Shown: positions 9,859 through 20,058 of the stretch, in pieces
How positions within the stretch are numbered: position 1 is the first letter of the stretch
How the letters are laid out: every line of letters starts with the position of its first letter
NCBI GenBank assembly: GCA_947646735.1
Contig: CANTFK010000909.1
Location: 1-64,000, forward strand
Source: Peronospora farinosa
Lineage: Eukaryota > Oomycota > Peronosporomycetes > Peronosporales > Peronosporaceae
Reading direction: 5' to 3'
DNA length: 64,000 bases
Position numbers and translations under genes: made by a program
The notes under the pieces: model-generated
Seen by the model: the letters and a program-made list of their open reading frames with translations, nothing else
The model's database searches: none
Told to the model about the DNA's origin: nothing

Positions 9859-11088
9859 TTGGGTACCCTAGCTGCGAGTATAATTCCCCGTGAAGAAGTG
9901 AACGAGATGTTGATCGCAATCGCCCCGCGTAAGCAGCCTCGGCAAACAATCAGTATGCCACCACCCACGGTTGAAGCAGGTGAAGATCTGTTGGTAGTTA
10001 GTTTCAATGGATCAGCTAGAGTGAAAAGGAAGGGCGGGGCATATATCGCGATCGTGTGGAAACTACCTGAATGGACGATCGTGGCTGCCGCTTCTGAATT
10101 CGCTACTAATTTGACGGTGAATGAAGCGGAATATCGAGGATTACTTCTCAGCTTGGATCTGCTTGCAGATCACACCAGGGGACGTGTAATCATTTGCGGT
10201 GACTCGAATTTGGTGATCAGACAAATGCGCGGAGAGATCGACTGTAAGGCACCGGGTCTACAGTTGCTGCGTCATAAAGCTATGGAGAAACTCCGATCGT
10301 GGCCAAACCACGAACTGTTACACATGAAACGGGACTGGAATCAAAGTTCCGAGCGACTAGCAAGTGAAGCTCTACAGCGAGAAAAGGGTAAAATTGTAAT
10401 TTCGGATCAAGATCGTCAAGACTTGGTTACTCTAAATCGGTTGGACGAGCTGTTGATCCCAAGCCAAGTCGATCAGGTAGTCAAAGTGGCTGCGATCACT
10501 CGATCAGCTGTGAGAAGACGTTGTCAGCCAGAAATTTGGCAGGAAGAAATCGTGCAGCAAATGCGGGTCGATCGCATAAGACAAGCTCAAGACGAAGAAT
10601 GTTGGATATCTAACTTGAAGACATATTTGGTCGGGGATGTTGCGACGCTAACAGCGGACGAAGCGAAGGGCTGCGCCCGGATCGCATCCGATTACGAAGT
10701 GGACCTAAGTGGACTATTATTTTTCTGCCATGGAGCGAACGCGAAATCTGAAGATCGTAACGAGTTGGTTCGCTTGGTAATTTCGGAGTTATTGCAGCAG
10801 GATGTTTTACATCATTACCATACGAGTCTGGAAGGTGGTCACCAAGGGATTGGTCGAACCTACCAACGGATCAAAATGAATTTCCACTGGAGAGGGTTGT
10901 ACCGCAGTGTGCAGCGATATGTAGGCGAATGTGTGGATTGTGAAACAGGCAAGGGGCGGCCATCTGATCATGGAGGATCACCAGGAAATTTACAGGCGAC
11001 TTATCCGTTTCAAATTTTGGCTATGGATCATATTCCGTCACTACCGCGATCTTTCAAAGGACAATATGGAGTTGTTACTATGGGTTGA
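9859..11088 (+). pseudogene. pol: A1 second RNase H domain and integrase N-terminal domain
   Basis: Residues about 35-185 of this 409-residue ORF form a second RNase H, starting VVSFNGSARVKRKGGAYIAIVWK, with NEAEYRGLLLSLD (catalytic Glu), CGDSNLVIRQMRG (Asp) and RDWNQSSERLASEAL. Two usual aspartates are changed: SFNGSAR has Asn in place of Asp, and SSERLAS has Glu where AD or SAD is usual. From about residue 310 comes the integrase HHCC zinc finger (HHYHTSLEGGHQGIG...CVDCETGK) and the first DDE aspartate (AMDHIPSLP). The ORF ends at a TGA at 11086-11088 inside the integrase core. An extra RNase H of archaeal type is known in some oomycete and plant Gypsy elements. Confidence 0.8.
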
Positions 11089-11382
11089 TTTGTTTTCAGG
11101 CTATGTGATCGCAAAGGCCAGTTCGTCTCGGACTGCACAGACGATCGCAGAAAACTACGAAGAGTGTATTTCCGACGGTTTGGTGCAAGTGAGGCTATAC
11201 GCCACGATCGAGAGCCAGGATTCATGTCTGACTTCTTTCGTGCGTTTAATCGGATCGCGGGGCAGAAACAACGAGCTACCATGGCATATAGACCACAAGC
11301 AAATGGCACGGCAGAGCGCATGGTCCAAACGTTGACACGATCAATCAAGATGTATGTAACGGATGAGAACCAGAAAGACTAG
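11089..11382 (+). pseudogene. pol: A1 integrase catalytic core, broken
   Basis: Integrase motifs continue in two frames: VDLFSGYVIAKASSSRTAQT (about 11085-11145), then RHDREPGFMSDFFRAFN with the second catalytic Asp (11200-11250), and ANGTAERMVQTLTRSIKMYV with the catalytic Glu (11300-11355). A TAG at 11380-11382 ends the frame. Integrase would insert the cDNA and generate the 4-bp duplication. At least one frameshift separates the first core Asp from the second. Confidence 0.75.
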
Positions 11383-12191
11383 GACAAGTATGCAGAAAGG
11401 CTGACTTTCGCGATCAACACTGCCCAAGATCGTGTCCGTGGAGATACACCGTTTTATCTGATTCACGGTTGGGACCCGCGATCGACCTTGGAGGCGGCCA
11501 TACCATTAGGGAGCACCAAAGCGCGTGATCGTGATCCAAGGCGATGGCGATACGGCATACAATGCCACTATCAACGGGCAAGATCGGCAGTGAACGACCG
11601 GTTAAAACTTGCGATACAAGACCGATCTGATCGACATAATGCAGATCACGATCGTTTTGAGGTGGATCGTGGATCACAGGTGTGGCTCTATCTGGATCGC
11701 GTCAAAGAGGGATATGCTCGGAAGTTAGCCCATATGTGGCACGGACCGTTTCGGGTAGCCGATAAATGTGGCGATCACGCAGTACGATTGGAGATCGCGG
11801 GTACGCCATACAGGCTATTCCCGGTGGTCCATTTGTCTAAGTTGAAACAAGTTAGAGTGTTCCCAGAACGCCCTACATATTTGTTGAATGTGGATGAAGC
11901 AGATCGAGTGGATTTTGATGAAGCGTTACTGCCGGAGGACAGCTGGAATGGTGAGCTAGAGGAAGGTGAATACGAAGTGGAAAAAATCGTGGATGTGCGA
12001 TCGGGTCGAAGGACGCGCTATGGTCGGGTGCATCGCCAGCTTTTAGTGAAGTGGAAGGGTTATAACGATCTGAATGGGTGGATCAAGCAGATTTGAATTG
12101 TGGTGCTTTGTTGCAAGAGTTCGATCGCGATCGAGCTAGCCGAAATCGTTTTGAGGTGATGCAATCGCACGAGGAGGAGTCTCGTGGTTAA
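11383..12191 (+). pseudogene. pol: A1 integrase C-terminal region and chromodomain
   Basis: The first part (11383-11487) resumes after the TAG. The frame at 11488-12096 then carries the integrase C-terminal segment (GSQVWLYLDRVKEGYARKLAH, GPFRV, VVHLSKLK) and a chromodomain (VEKIVDVRSGRRTRYGRV, RQLLVKWKGYNDLN). A frame change near 12075 is needed to continue VDQADLNCGALLQEF to the stop at 12189-12191, ending NRFEVMQSHEEESRG. Chromodomains steer integration towards modified histones in chromoviruses. The equivalent region of relict A2 lies at 45530-45900 on the minus strand. Confidence 0.75.
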
Positions 12192-12508
12192 GGACGATTG
12201 AATTGCTGGAGTGGTGAAGATATGTAAGAGGGTTACATATGTAGGTGGAAGGGATTATATGTGGAGTGAGTATAGTGGTCACGAAATCAAAGATGGAGAC
12301 AGGGGATCACTACGAAGAGAAAAAAGAAAGAAGAAGAGGAGGATTTTGAACGCGATCAACGGAACAAGGTGAAAACTATATGAAGATCGTGTTGATGTTA
12401 TGGATCGAAAAGGTTATTCGCGATTCACAAACTTGCCAACCGAGCAAAGGAATAGAATATGCACGGATACACCAGCACTGTATGCCGATTATCAGCGCAG
12501 GGGACGGC
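12192..12508 (+). other. A1 3' non-coding region and polypurine tract
   Basis: About 300 bp without an ORF follow the pol stop. Just before the 3' LTR lies a purine-rich stretch (12496-12508, GCAGGGGACGGC), the likely plus-strand primer. The same sequence, diverged, lies in relict A2 next to its 3' LTR (44932-45000, minus strand). Confidence 0.7.
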
Positions 12509-14026
12509 TGTGGTGAAGTCGATCAAGAAAATTTGATCAAACAATATCGAAAGTGATCATAATGTGGACCACTTACACGGCGGAAGTCATATCCTATGGA
12601 TTATACTTGGCTATTGTATGGGAGCGATCAAGATCTATCGATGAATGATCGCATAGTTTATACTTGGCTATTGTATTGGAATGACAGCTTATCTAAATCG
12701 ATCATGTGATGGCCACGGTTGGCCGAGGAGTACGCGGCGGTGATGACGATCAGGGTGGGAGATCGCTCGATCGCAATCGTCGATCGTGATCAACAAGTGT
12801 GATCGACGATCGTAACCTCGATCTAGAAAGCCGATCGTGTGGAAGAGCGGATAAACATATTTCGTGGAGTGGAGATCGCGATCCAAGTTATGTGGACCAC
12901 ACACCTAGGATCGATCGAGACCCAGGGCTGAGCGCGATCCGACTCAGAACCGCGATCCAAGACTGAGCGCAATCCGACTCAGAACCACGATCCGACTCAG
13001 AACCGCGATCCGAATCAGAACCGCGATCCGACCTAGATCGCGATCCAAGACTGAGCGCGATCTAAGGTAAACCGCGATCCGACTCAGAACCGCGATCCGA
13101 CTCAGAACCGCGATCCAAGGCTGATCGCGATCTAAGGTAAACCGGATAAGTATAGATATTAGAATCGCGATCCAACGTAGATCCGCGATCCGACCTAGAT
13201 CGCGACCCAACTCACAATAATCACGCATTATGGATCGACCGCGATCCTGAGCTGATACGCGATCTGATTCGGATCGCGATCCAAGGATAAGGCAAGATCG
13301 CCGATGGATCGGGATGGCAAAGGCAATTGGGGTGGACCACATATCGAGATCTGATTTTTTTTCTGAAAAGGTGACACGTGGTGATAGATCCTGGAATACA
13401 GATAGGCAGAATCGTAGGTTTCGAGTTTTGATTGGTTAACACTAAACAGAGTTTCTTTTACTTCTAAGCACGCACGCAGACTTCTCTTCCGGGCGGATAA
13501 CTTTGGCCCCCGACGATCAAGAGCTTCTGCTACGCTACGACAAGTGATATCCCTGGATTGTTTGGCCAGGGATTACAAGAACTCTCAACCCAAGCAAAAC
13601 CCCCCTGCGATCGGACGCAGTATACAACGTAAAGGACAAAACACAAGATCGAGACGGCTCAAGTGATCAGAAGATCAAGTGAAATCAAGTAGATCAAGTA
13701 TCTACATTTCGATAAGGCGGTCTCAAGGCAGACCAGGGTGACTCATAGAGCACCCCCCATACAACTTTCGATCGCGTGAGGATTTTCCACTATCGACCCC
13801 CCGACCAATCCCCAACCCTGGTCAAGTTCAGCATCGACTCAAGTCCACCGAGAAGAGTGCAGCCCGCCCTACCGACGGGTACACAAGGTGAGGAAGGAAA
13901 GTTACACGGATACGGGATGTAACTTTCCTTCCTCACCTTGTGTACCCGTCTCCGTTAGTCGGTCGTCTGGGCGCCAGTGGAGAGTCGGGATCACATCAGA
14001 AATTTTGTGATCGCCACTCCACCACA
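12509..14026 (+). repeat. A1 3' LTR (1518 bp)
   Basis: The sequence is the same as the 5' LTR at both ends (TGTGGTGAAGTCGATC...CACCACA), followed by the duplicated CTGG at 14027-14030. It is 917 bp shorter than the 5' LTR, almost wholly through fewer CGCGATCC repeat units (about 12910-13215). A few other small indels are visible near 12835-12900 and 13145. Confidence 0.92.
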
Positions 14027-14171
14027 CTGGAGTTTATAAACTCAGACACGTCAATGTCCATCACACTAACTGACTCAGTTAATGGCTCGCGCCAATTACA
14101 CTTTTGTTTCCTAGCAAAGGTGGGTTCATATGACTCTCCAAAGCTTCGCTAGGAACAGTGCGCGTTGCGTC

Positions 14172-14837
14172 TTAAGTTTTGAATCGCCAATCGATCCACG
14201 GCTCATGGCGTTCCAGCCAGGCCATACCGCGAATGAGATCATATCTCGAGTCCGAATCTAGGACAAGACAGCGTTCAACGCTATTGAAGTCTAAGAACTT
14301 CACACCTAAGTTCAACGGAACTTTAGGGACGGTGAAACGTACACCGGTCGCGAGACGCACGGTTATACTGTCACCCTCTTGCGCTTCTAGCGCCTCAGCA
14401 TACAGCTGACTACCTTCAAGGGAACGACGTCGGACATAATTACCTGACGCCCCTGAGTCAATTAAAATTGACCATGGTTTCTCAAAACCCTTAACGGTTG
14501 CCGACACAACCAACAAGCCTGGCTTGTAATCTTGTTCCATGGAAGCATCCACAGAACCACCTGGGGCTAAGCCCTGTTTACCTTTACCTCCTAAAGGTTC
14601 AACAGAACTTAGTTCCTTCCCAGTAGGGCGACCCGCGCCAACTGAGAGTTGACGTTTTCTCTGCGATGCTCGCCTTTTGGCTAGAAGCAGGGTGTCGGCT
14701 CTGCCAATTTGAACTTGCTTTCGCAAGGGACAGCTAGGGCGGAGATGACTAGTGCTTCCGCACATGTAACATCTACGGATGTTACCTTGCTGCTCAGCAG
14801 CTTGAAGCTCAGCTTCTTCAGCATGGCTGAGGTCCAT
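14172..14837 (-). CDS. C1 Gag zinc knuckle and aspartic protease
   Basis: This 221-residue frame begins MDLSHAEEAELQAAEQQGN, then a single zinc knuckle CYMCGSTSHLRPSC (CX2CX4HX4C), a basic linker (KRRASQRKRQLS) and the retropepsin active site ILIDSGASGNYVRRR. It ends with YDLIRGMAWLERHEPWIDW, the far end of the protease region. It is nearly identical to 49518-50170 of C2. The start is the first Met of the open frame; in the intact element it is probably fused to Gag upstream. The domain itself looks intact in this copy. Confidence 0.75.
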   Translation of the reverse strand: MDLSHAEEAELQAAEQQGNIRRCYMCGSTSHLRPSCPLRKQVQIGRADTLLLAKRRASQRKRQLSVGAGRPTGKELSSVEPLGGKGKQGLAPGGSVDASMEQDYKPGLLVVSATVKGFEKPWSILIDSGASGNYVRRRSLEGSQLYAEALEAQEGDSITVRLATGVRFTVPKVPLNLGVKFLDFNSVERCLVLDSDSRYDLIRGMAWLERHEPWIDWRFKT

Positions 14838-15011
14838 GGGTTCCGCCCTATTAGAGGCGTTTAATTGATACCAAGGCAGACCATATCGAGCAGATTTAAC
14901 AATTAAATTCAGCGTTAAACGCTATGCTCACTGTCTCCTCAAAAGTCGAAGGCTGGACACAAAAAAGCACTGTCCTGGCGATCTCAGTACGAAGTCCTTC
15001 CATAAAAATGG

Positions 15012-15660
15012 TTACTTGGAATTCCTCTGTTCCAGAGGGTCCTGCTGCATAGTAGAAATAAGGGTTTTCAACTCTTGGACATAGTCCGACAATTCTCTCT
15101 TTCCCTGTCGGGTAGCTAAGAAGGGTGAGCGCACACGATAAGCCTGATTAGGCGGTGAAAACACACAAGTTAATTGCTTTTTATGCATTTCCCATGTGGG
15201 GAATGCGGCTTTTACAGCGACATCGCTCGTTAGATCCCACTCTCTATCCCTTCCACCGAGCTTAGAAATGGCCAAGCCAACTCGTTGCTTATCTGACACA
15301 AGCATGGCGGCATCCATTGCCATTCAACTTCTCGGATCCAGAGGAGAAGATTTTCTTCCTCCTTCCTATTAAAGGTTTTCACGATTAAAACGAGTATACG
15401 AGCCTTTGGCTCTGCATCGGGCACAGGCACCAGGATATACTGTGTAGGCGCAGCTGACGCTGTCTGGTCGTAAAATTGCCCGAGTAGCGTTGCCTCATAA
15501 CGCATAAAGGCCTCAAGGCGAGCATTGAGGACCTCCGGGCCTTGGGCCAAAAGAACCTCAATTTGATTGGGCCCGACGAACGCAGATAATTTATCTAGTT
15601 CGAGTCGTTGCGCCTCAGAAAGGTGATTTTATTCTCCATCCTCACAGAGGGTCAGCCTTA
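15012..15660 (-). pseudogene. gag: C1 Gag capsid-like region, broken
   Basis: Two overlapping minus frames (15230-15550 and 15012-15323) encode the same Gag region as C2: [25 protein letters not shown], then [28 protein letters not shown] and a motif ending [22 protein letters not shown] frameshift near 15320 separates them, and the upstream start (about 15640) is again in another frame. The capsid-like domain is recognisable, but the copy cannot make an intact Gag. Confidence 0.7.
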
Positions 15661-15698
15661 GAGACTCAGGTGTAGGATTGACTACGAGTGCTACCAAG

Positions 15699-16302
15699 TG
15701 TAGCGGAGCTACACAGCTCTTTAGCCAAAGGAAGACTTTTAGGCTGAAATTTTCTTAGTTCTAGAGAACTAAATAAATTTTGCGGCTAAAAGCCTCTTAG
15801 TTTTTAGGAACTAATTAAGGACTGAAAAGTCACCCTGTTCTAAGGATTTAGGAGAGAGAATTTTAGTCTGCAAGCAATAAGCTTAAGGTTCAGAGAACCA
15901 ACGCACAGAAGTTGCACAAGAGAACAAGAGAACAAGTCAGAACGACTGGCGATCTTTAGCTCAAAATGAGAACTGATTTTATTTATGCTTTAAAAATTTT
16001 GTGACTAATCCTACTCTAAGTACCCTACACTAGATTAATTACTATAATAGTAATTATAATATGCAGACTTCGTTATTGAACGATGTGTCGTCCAAAAATC
16101 TGTGCATGGTGTACTTAGTACAGCGATCATCGATCATCGAATCCTAATCGATAAGATACGGTATTACCGAATACCGTATCTTTAACGCTCATACTTAATA
16201 CCTCTCTAAAGAGAAGTATCAAAATGCATTATATGCAATACAAGGGGACTTCAACCGTAAACTTTCGGAATGATGTTACAACCGTCGTGTAACCCCGTTA
16301 CA
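15699..16302 (-). repeat. C1 5' LTR (604 bp)
   Basis: On the minus strand it reads TGTAACGGGG...CTCCGCTACA, matching the C2 LTRs. On the plus strand it starts TGTAGCGGAG and ends CCCCGTTACA. Like other C LTRs it is a string of short perfect hairpins, including the stem AGATACGGTATT seen on the plus strand near 16150-16180. The right flank starts GGAAG; the other TSD would lie left of the window. Confidence 0.9.
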
Positions 16303-16411
16303 GGAAGCCGATCTTTTGTGCCAGCGCAGACAATATATCTACCTTTTTGCAGCTTCAGGACAGACATCATGTAAAAAGGTGTGCAGACAACATCGATTCA
16401 TATGGATGTGC
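16303..16411. other. Short unassigned flank between C1 and D1
   Basis: These 109 bp match neither the C nor the D families. Together with 32069-32093 (the other side of D1) they form the pre-insertion target of D1, since ACATT is present at 16412-16416 and 32064-32068. No gene is seen. Confidence 0.6.
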
Positions 16412-16416
16412 ACATT

Positions 16417-17010
16417 TGTAGACGGGCACTTCTACGAAGTTGCCTCGTACTACGAGCACACACCTTATGCACAAGCGAGGAAGCGGTTATACCGTCTTAC
16501 CTTCGCGTGCGAGGGTGGTTGGGAGGTTGGTCGACTGCTTAAGCAGTCGTACCACCAGTTGCCTCTCGCTTAAGCAAGAGTGCAATGAACTTCTAAGACA
16601 AGAAGGCACCGACGTCACGTAGAAGCTTTTCTGCTTCGGTGTTTAAGTAAATACAAGACTGAGCTATATTTAATGAATTATAACTAAATATATACTTAAC
16701 TACTGATTGGCATTAATATATATATATATAGATAGATCGGATACGCGACTCTTTAGAAGCGTATCCTGTCGCATGATCTTAAATCTAGATTTAAGTTTGC
16801 AACTGACGTCCTTCTGAGACGTCGTGATGCCTAGCTTCAACTAGCGTCATCCCTTCTTATGTGAATCCATCAATGGATATCACATTCACGAGGGTGGATC
16901 ACATTTGTGTATCGCACCCAAGTGACAGGTCAAAAGTAATCATGGATACTTTTAGACCAAACATTAAGTATATTACTTAATGTTTACGTGTAACTAGATA
17001 CCCTGTTACA
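16417..17010 (-). repeat. D1 3' LTR
   Basis: On the plus strand it starts TGTAGACGGGC and ends CCCTGTTACA. It is followed by CCATCCCCCG (17011-17020), the complement of a polypurine tract, which makes it the 3' LTR of a minus element. It is packed with inverted repeats, for example AAACATTAAGTA-TAT-complement at 16959-16985 and the palindromic CTTAAATCTAGATTTAAG near 16780. Confidence 0.9.
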
Positions 17011-17117
17011 CCATCCCCCGTTTTAGAACGATGTTTACATTTTGTAAAACATCGCCTAAGAGACAGAGAGACTGACGAGCCGTTATAAACGCGCCGCTTT
17101 AGTCTGCTCAAGTACTC

Positions 17118-18512
17118 ATGCCACCGAAACGTGGTAAGGCTGATGGGTCGCCTGCAAAGGCACCCATGCCGTCCAGCACTAAGCGCACGCGCCGCGATTT
17201 ATCGCAGCCGTCGCAAAGTGCTTCAGGCACTGAGGTGTATCTTCCATCTCACGATAATGTGGATGAAGATCCATCTCTCATTGTAGACTACAATGAGACC
17301 ACAGCACTGCCATCACCCCAAAGTGGAGATGAGCATAGTGCATTGATGGGACATATGTCCCCATCATTTGAGGCACCCGTCCTTGAGGAAGCATCTATGC
17401 TACCTACAAGCGAAGGTAAAACCCCGTCGTCTGCGCTTACGAGCGCAGCGACTAAGATTGAGCGCGCTACTTCGAAAGGAGTAGTCGCGACTCAGTCAGA
17501 TGTAACTTCTCAAGCTGATGTCTTGACAATCCATAATGGAGAGTCAGACTCAGGTGAGTGTGAGCTTAAAGCTCCACCAAGTACACCTTAGGCCTCACTA
17601 GCCCGCCGTCGCGAGGGCGCCTACGTGAGTGGTGGCTTGCCACCAATGCCACCTCCATCTGAGTGGATGAACTCGGATGGGTCTAGCGCAGCGCTTTTGC
17701 AGCGTGCCACTAAAGACGCTCATAGATTCTATAGCGTCATTCCTTTGTGGAAAAAGCAGGGCAAAGCACTTGGTCGTGCTTTCCCAATTCCAGTCGTGCT
17801 GCGTTCTAACGAAACAGCCGACGACTATGAAGCTGAACTTCGGCGCCGTGTTACCTTGCATGTAGATGCAACGAAACAATGGTCGCAGCGAATCAGCTTC
17901 GCCATGAAGCGTGCGCATGAAATTATGGGCGGTAAGCGACCCCCAATTAATTCTCGCCACGCTTCTTCTGCTAGTCCTTCCGGACCTAGCAGAAAGAAGA
18001 CAGCTGGTGCTGCTTCACATAAGCAGCCACCAGCCCAGGCACGTCAACGCGCAAAGCGTCCACAGGCTCCCACGAGTCAAAGCTCGTTGGGTAACCCTTC
18101 CACTGGACAAGGATTTGGAGCTTTCGCTTCACAAACCGGTGGGCCAACAGCCTTCCAACAAGGAAGCGCGTATTCCCTTCCGTGTCCACCAACACAGGTG
18201 GCGACCGATAGGAGCGGCGATTACGCCCACCTACTCGCGGCTGCCTACCCTGCTGCTGTTCAGTCGCAGGCTGAGTCTGCTGCGCTGAAGAGGCATGTGG
18301 CAGATCTCGAGAGTCAAGTCTCGCGACTGACCTCGGATCTGCGCGATGTGAGGGCGAGGGATCGTCAGGAGTATGACCGCCTGAAGACCCGTTTGGACAT
18401 CTTAGAGCGACTGGTGATGAGAGACCCGCGTCAAACGCGGAGTACTCTTCGATCACCGAGTCCTCTCGAATTTATCGTATACAGGAAGTCTTTAGGCTTC
18501 CTCGTCGCCTGA
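17118..18512 (+). CDS. D1 antisense ORF: unknown protein with basic N-terminus and C-terminal coiled coil
   Basis: It is encoded opposite to the element's own genes. It starts 107 bp inside the 3' LTR and ends inside the pol C-terminal coding region. The N-terminal part (MPPKRGKADGSPAKAP...) is Ser/Thr/Glu-rich and probably disordered. After an in-frame TAG at 17589-17591 the same frame continues (SGGLPPMPPPSEWMN) through a folded-looking block with YEAELRRRVTLHVDATKQ and ISFAMKRAHEIMGGKR, a Lys/Ser/Gln linker, and a heptad-rich end (ALKRHVADLESQVSRLTSDLR). The TAG also occurs in D5 and may lie in a 42 or 48 nt intron (17560 or 17554 to 17601) whose removal keeps frame. A homologous ORF lies in C2. 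Function unknown. Confidence 0.65.
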
Positions 18513-19057
18513 TCGGCCGCGACGCTCGACTCACAGTCGACGTCACCATCGGTCTCGTTAGACCGATGTGGATATGTGATCTCTTCTGGATCAACATACC
18601 GTTTCATACGATCCACGTAAAATACGGGGTGCGTCTTCATATACGGTGGGAGAGTGAGCCTATAATTTAGGTCTCCAACCTGCCTCAACCGCTGTAAATG
18701 GCCCAATGAATCGGGGCAATAGCTTAGTAGTACCACCAGGTAGTACAGAAATTGCATGTTTAGGTAGGGTAGCAGTACTTAATAGCACTTTGTCCCCCAC
18801 ACTAAAGTGTTCATTGTTTTTGCGACCATGCTGGTCTGCATATTGTTTTAGATTGTCCTGTGCGCTTGCCATCGCGTCACGGACTTACGTGCGATGGCTA
18901 ATCGCTCATCCACAAAGCGCTGAGCTTCGCCCACGTTTTTAGCATCCAGCTCGCCTATGACGCCTTAAAGAGGTCGTTCATGGGTCGACGCTGTTGATAA
19001 CACTATAGTGTTACCGTCAAGAAGCACTGGCATTTCTTGTCGTGTCTCCTTATGTGA
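17986..19057 (-). pseudogene. pol: D1 integrase tail and chromodomain
   Basis: In minus frames 18660-18872, 18431-18757 and 17986-18456 the sequence encodes the post-integrase region (DKVLLSTATLPKH, YRLTLPPYMKTHPVFYVDRMKRYV) and a chromodomain (FVKRKLQILVQWKGYPTSFDSWEPVD). It ends VKQHQLSSFC at 17986. The three frames differ, so frameshifts separate them. The chromodomain itself is intact in motif terms and would target integration to chromatin. Its coding strand lies opposite the C-terminal half of the antisense ORF. Confidence 0.75.
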
Positions 19058-20058
19058 CTACCTATAGGTAATCGCGACCACCTGCTGAACTAGCTGTGTC
19101 ACTAGGGCAACCTTGGCCCTTTTTGGCATTCGCACCGAGCGAAGTGAGGGGACCCCCCCCCCACTAAGACTCGGGCTGCGTACAAACGAGACTGGCGTTC
19201 GAGGATGACGCATTCCGTTAATGTAAAACGGTTTTTCACCCGTACTGGTGTGAACACTGTTATTAATAGCGAACTCCACGAATGGCAATTGCTTGCTTCA
19301 TTCTTTAGGAGTCGCTATTGTACGCAACACATCCGCCACGACTCGATTGGCCCGTTCTGTTTGGCCATCGGTCTGGGATGATCGGCTTCTGACATGTGGA
19401 GCGTGCTACCCAGCAGCTCGAACCCATGTCGCCAAAAACCCGACGTAAAACGCGGATCCCGGTCCGATACTATGGACTCGGGCATCCCGTGTAGTCGATA
19501 CACATGCTCCAGGAATAAGAGGGCAGCCTCTTTTCCTGAGATCTTGGTGCTACATGGTGCCAAATGCACCATCTTGCTCAGTCTGTCTACAAAGACGACG
19601 AGCCCCGTCCTGCCTTTATGGTCAGGCGGTAAGCCAAACATGAAGTCCAAACTGACCGACTTCCAACAATCCATTGGAATCGGCAGTGGCTTCAGTGGCG
19701 CACTGTTCGAAGGTGCAGGCTTTATGCGCTGACACTCTTCGCAAGAGCGAATATAGTTGGCCACCCACCGATATAGGTGGGGCCACCAAAATTCCTCTGA
19801 CACTCGTAAAAATGTCTTTTCACGGCCCAGATGCCCACTAGATGGCGCATCATGGCACTCGTGAAGTATCATTATCTTGAGATCTGTGTTATGAGGGACA
19901 TAGATTCTCAAGGGATCACAGGGTGACAGTTGATGCCATAACAGGCCATCACTGTAACTAAAGCGATTTAGTTTCACTTTGAGGTGCGACGGAAGGGTAA
20001 CCTTTCGTCCACCAAATGATCCAACAGCAGGCGACAATGTTCGTCCTGACTGTAGCAC
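19058..20058 (-). pseudogene. pol: D1 integrase
   Basis: Frame 19315-20058 holds the integrase zinc finger (HECHDAPSSGHLGREKTF...CEECQRIK), the first core Asp (SLDFMFGLP) and the second (VSDRDPRFTSGFW). Then the frame is lost: a base is missing at about 19373-19377 (CCCAGACC where the frame needs CCCCAGACC), so the region with the catalytic Glu is out of frame. A TGA replaces the expected Trp codon at 19298-19300. The continuation (LPFVEFAINNSVHTSTG) is at 19058-19288. Both lesions are shared with D4 and D5. Confidence 0.85.

Larger units (their letters stand above)
422..14026 (+). mobile_element. Element A1: Ty3/Gypsy LTR retrotransposon with second RNase H domain
   Basis: A full-length element bounded by LTRs with the terminal inverted repeat TGTGGTG/CACCACA and flanked by the 4-bp duplication CTGG (418-421 and 14027-14030). 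The order is 5' LTR, primer-binding site, gag, protease, RT, first RNase H, second RNase H, integrase, chromodomain, polypurine tract, 3' LTR. It lies inside the minus-strand element C1: removing it joins the two C1 halves at a point matching C2 near 50325-50340. The LTRs are nearly identical outside a variable minisatellite, pointing to recent insertion, yet gag and pol carry several frameshifts and stops. This copy was therefore probably mobilised by proteins of another copy, or contains sequencing errors. A minus-strand solo LTR (3442-4745) sits in gag. Confidence 0.9.
14031..15698 (-). mobile_element. C1 internal region: leader, gag and protease side
   Basis: This is the reverse complement of the gag-protease part of family-C element C2 (48640-50340). 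It is continuous with the C1 5' LTR on its right and, after removal of A1, with 1-421 on its left. A primer-binding site complement (GTGCTACCAA) lies at 15690-15698. Confidence 0.85.

Noticed and set aside
16684..16760. Candidate TATA box in the (TA)n tract of the D LTR as promoter
   Set aside because: Position and sequence alone do not establish a promoter, and oomycete promoters often use other core elements.
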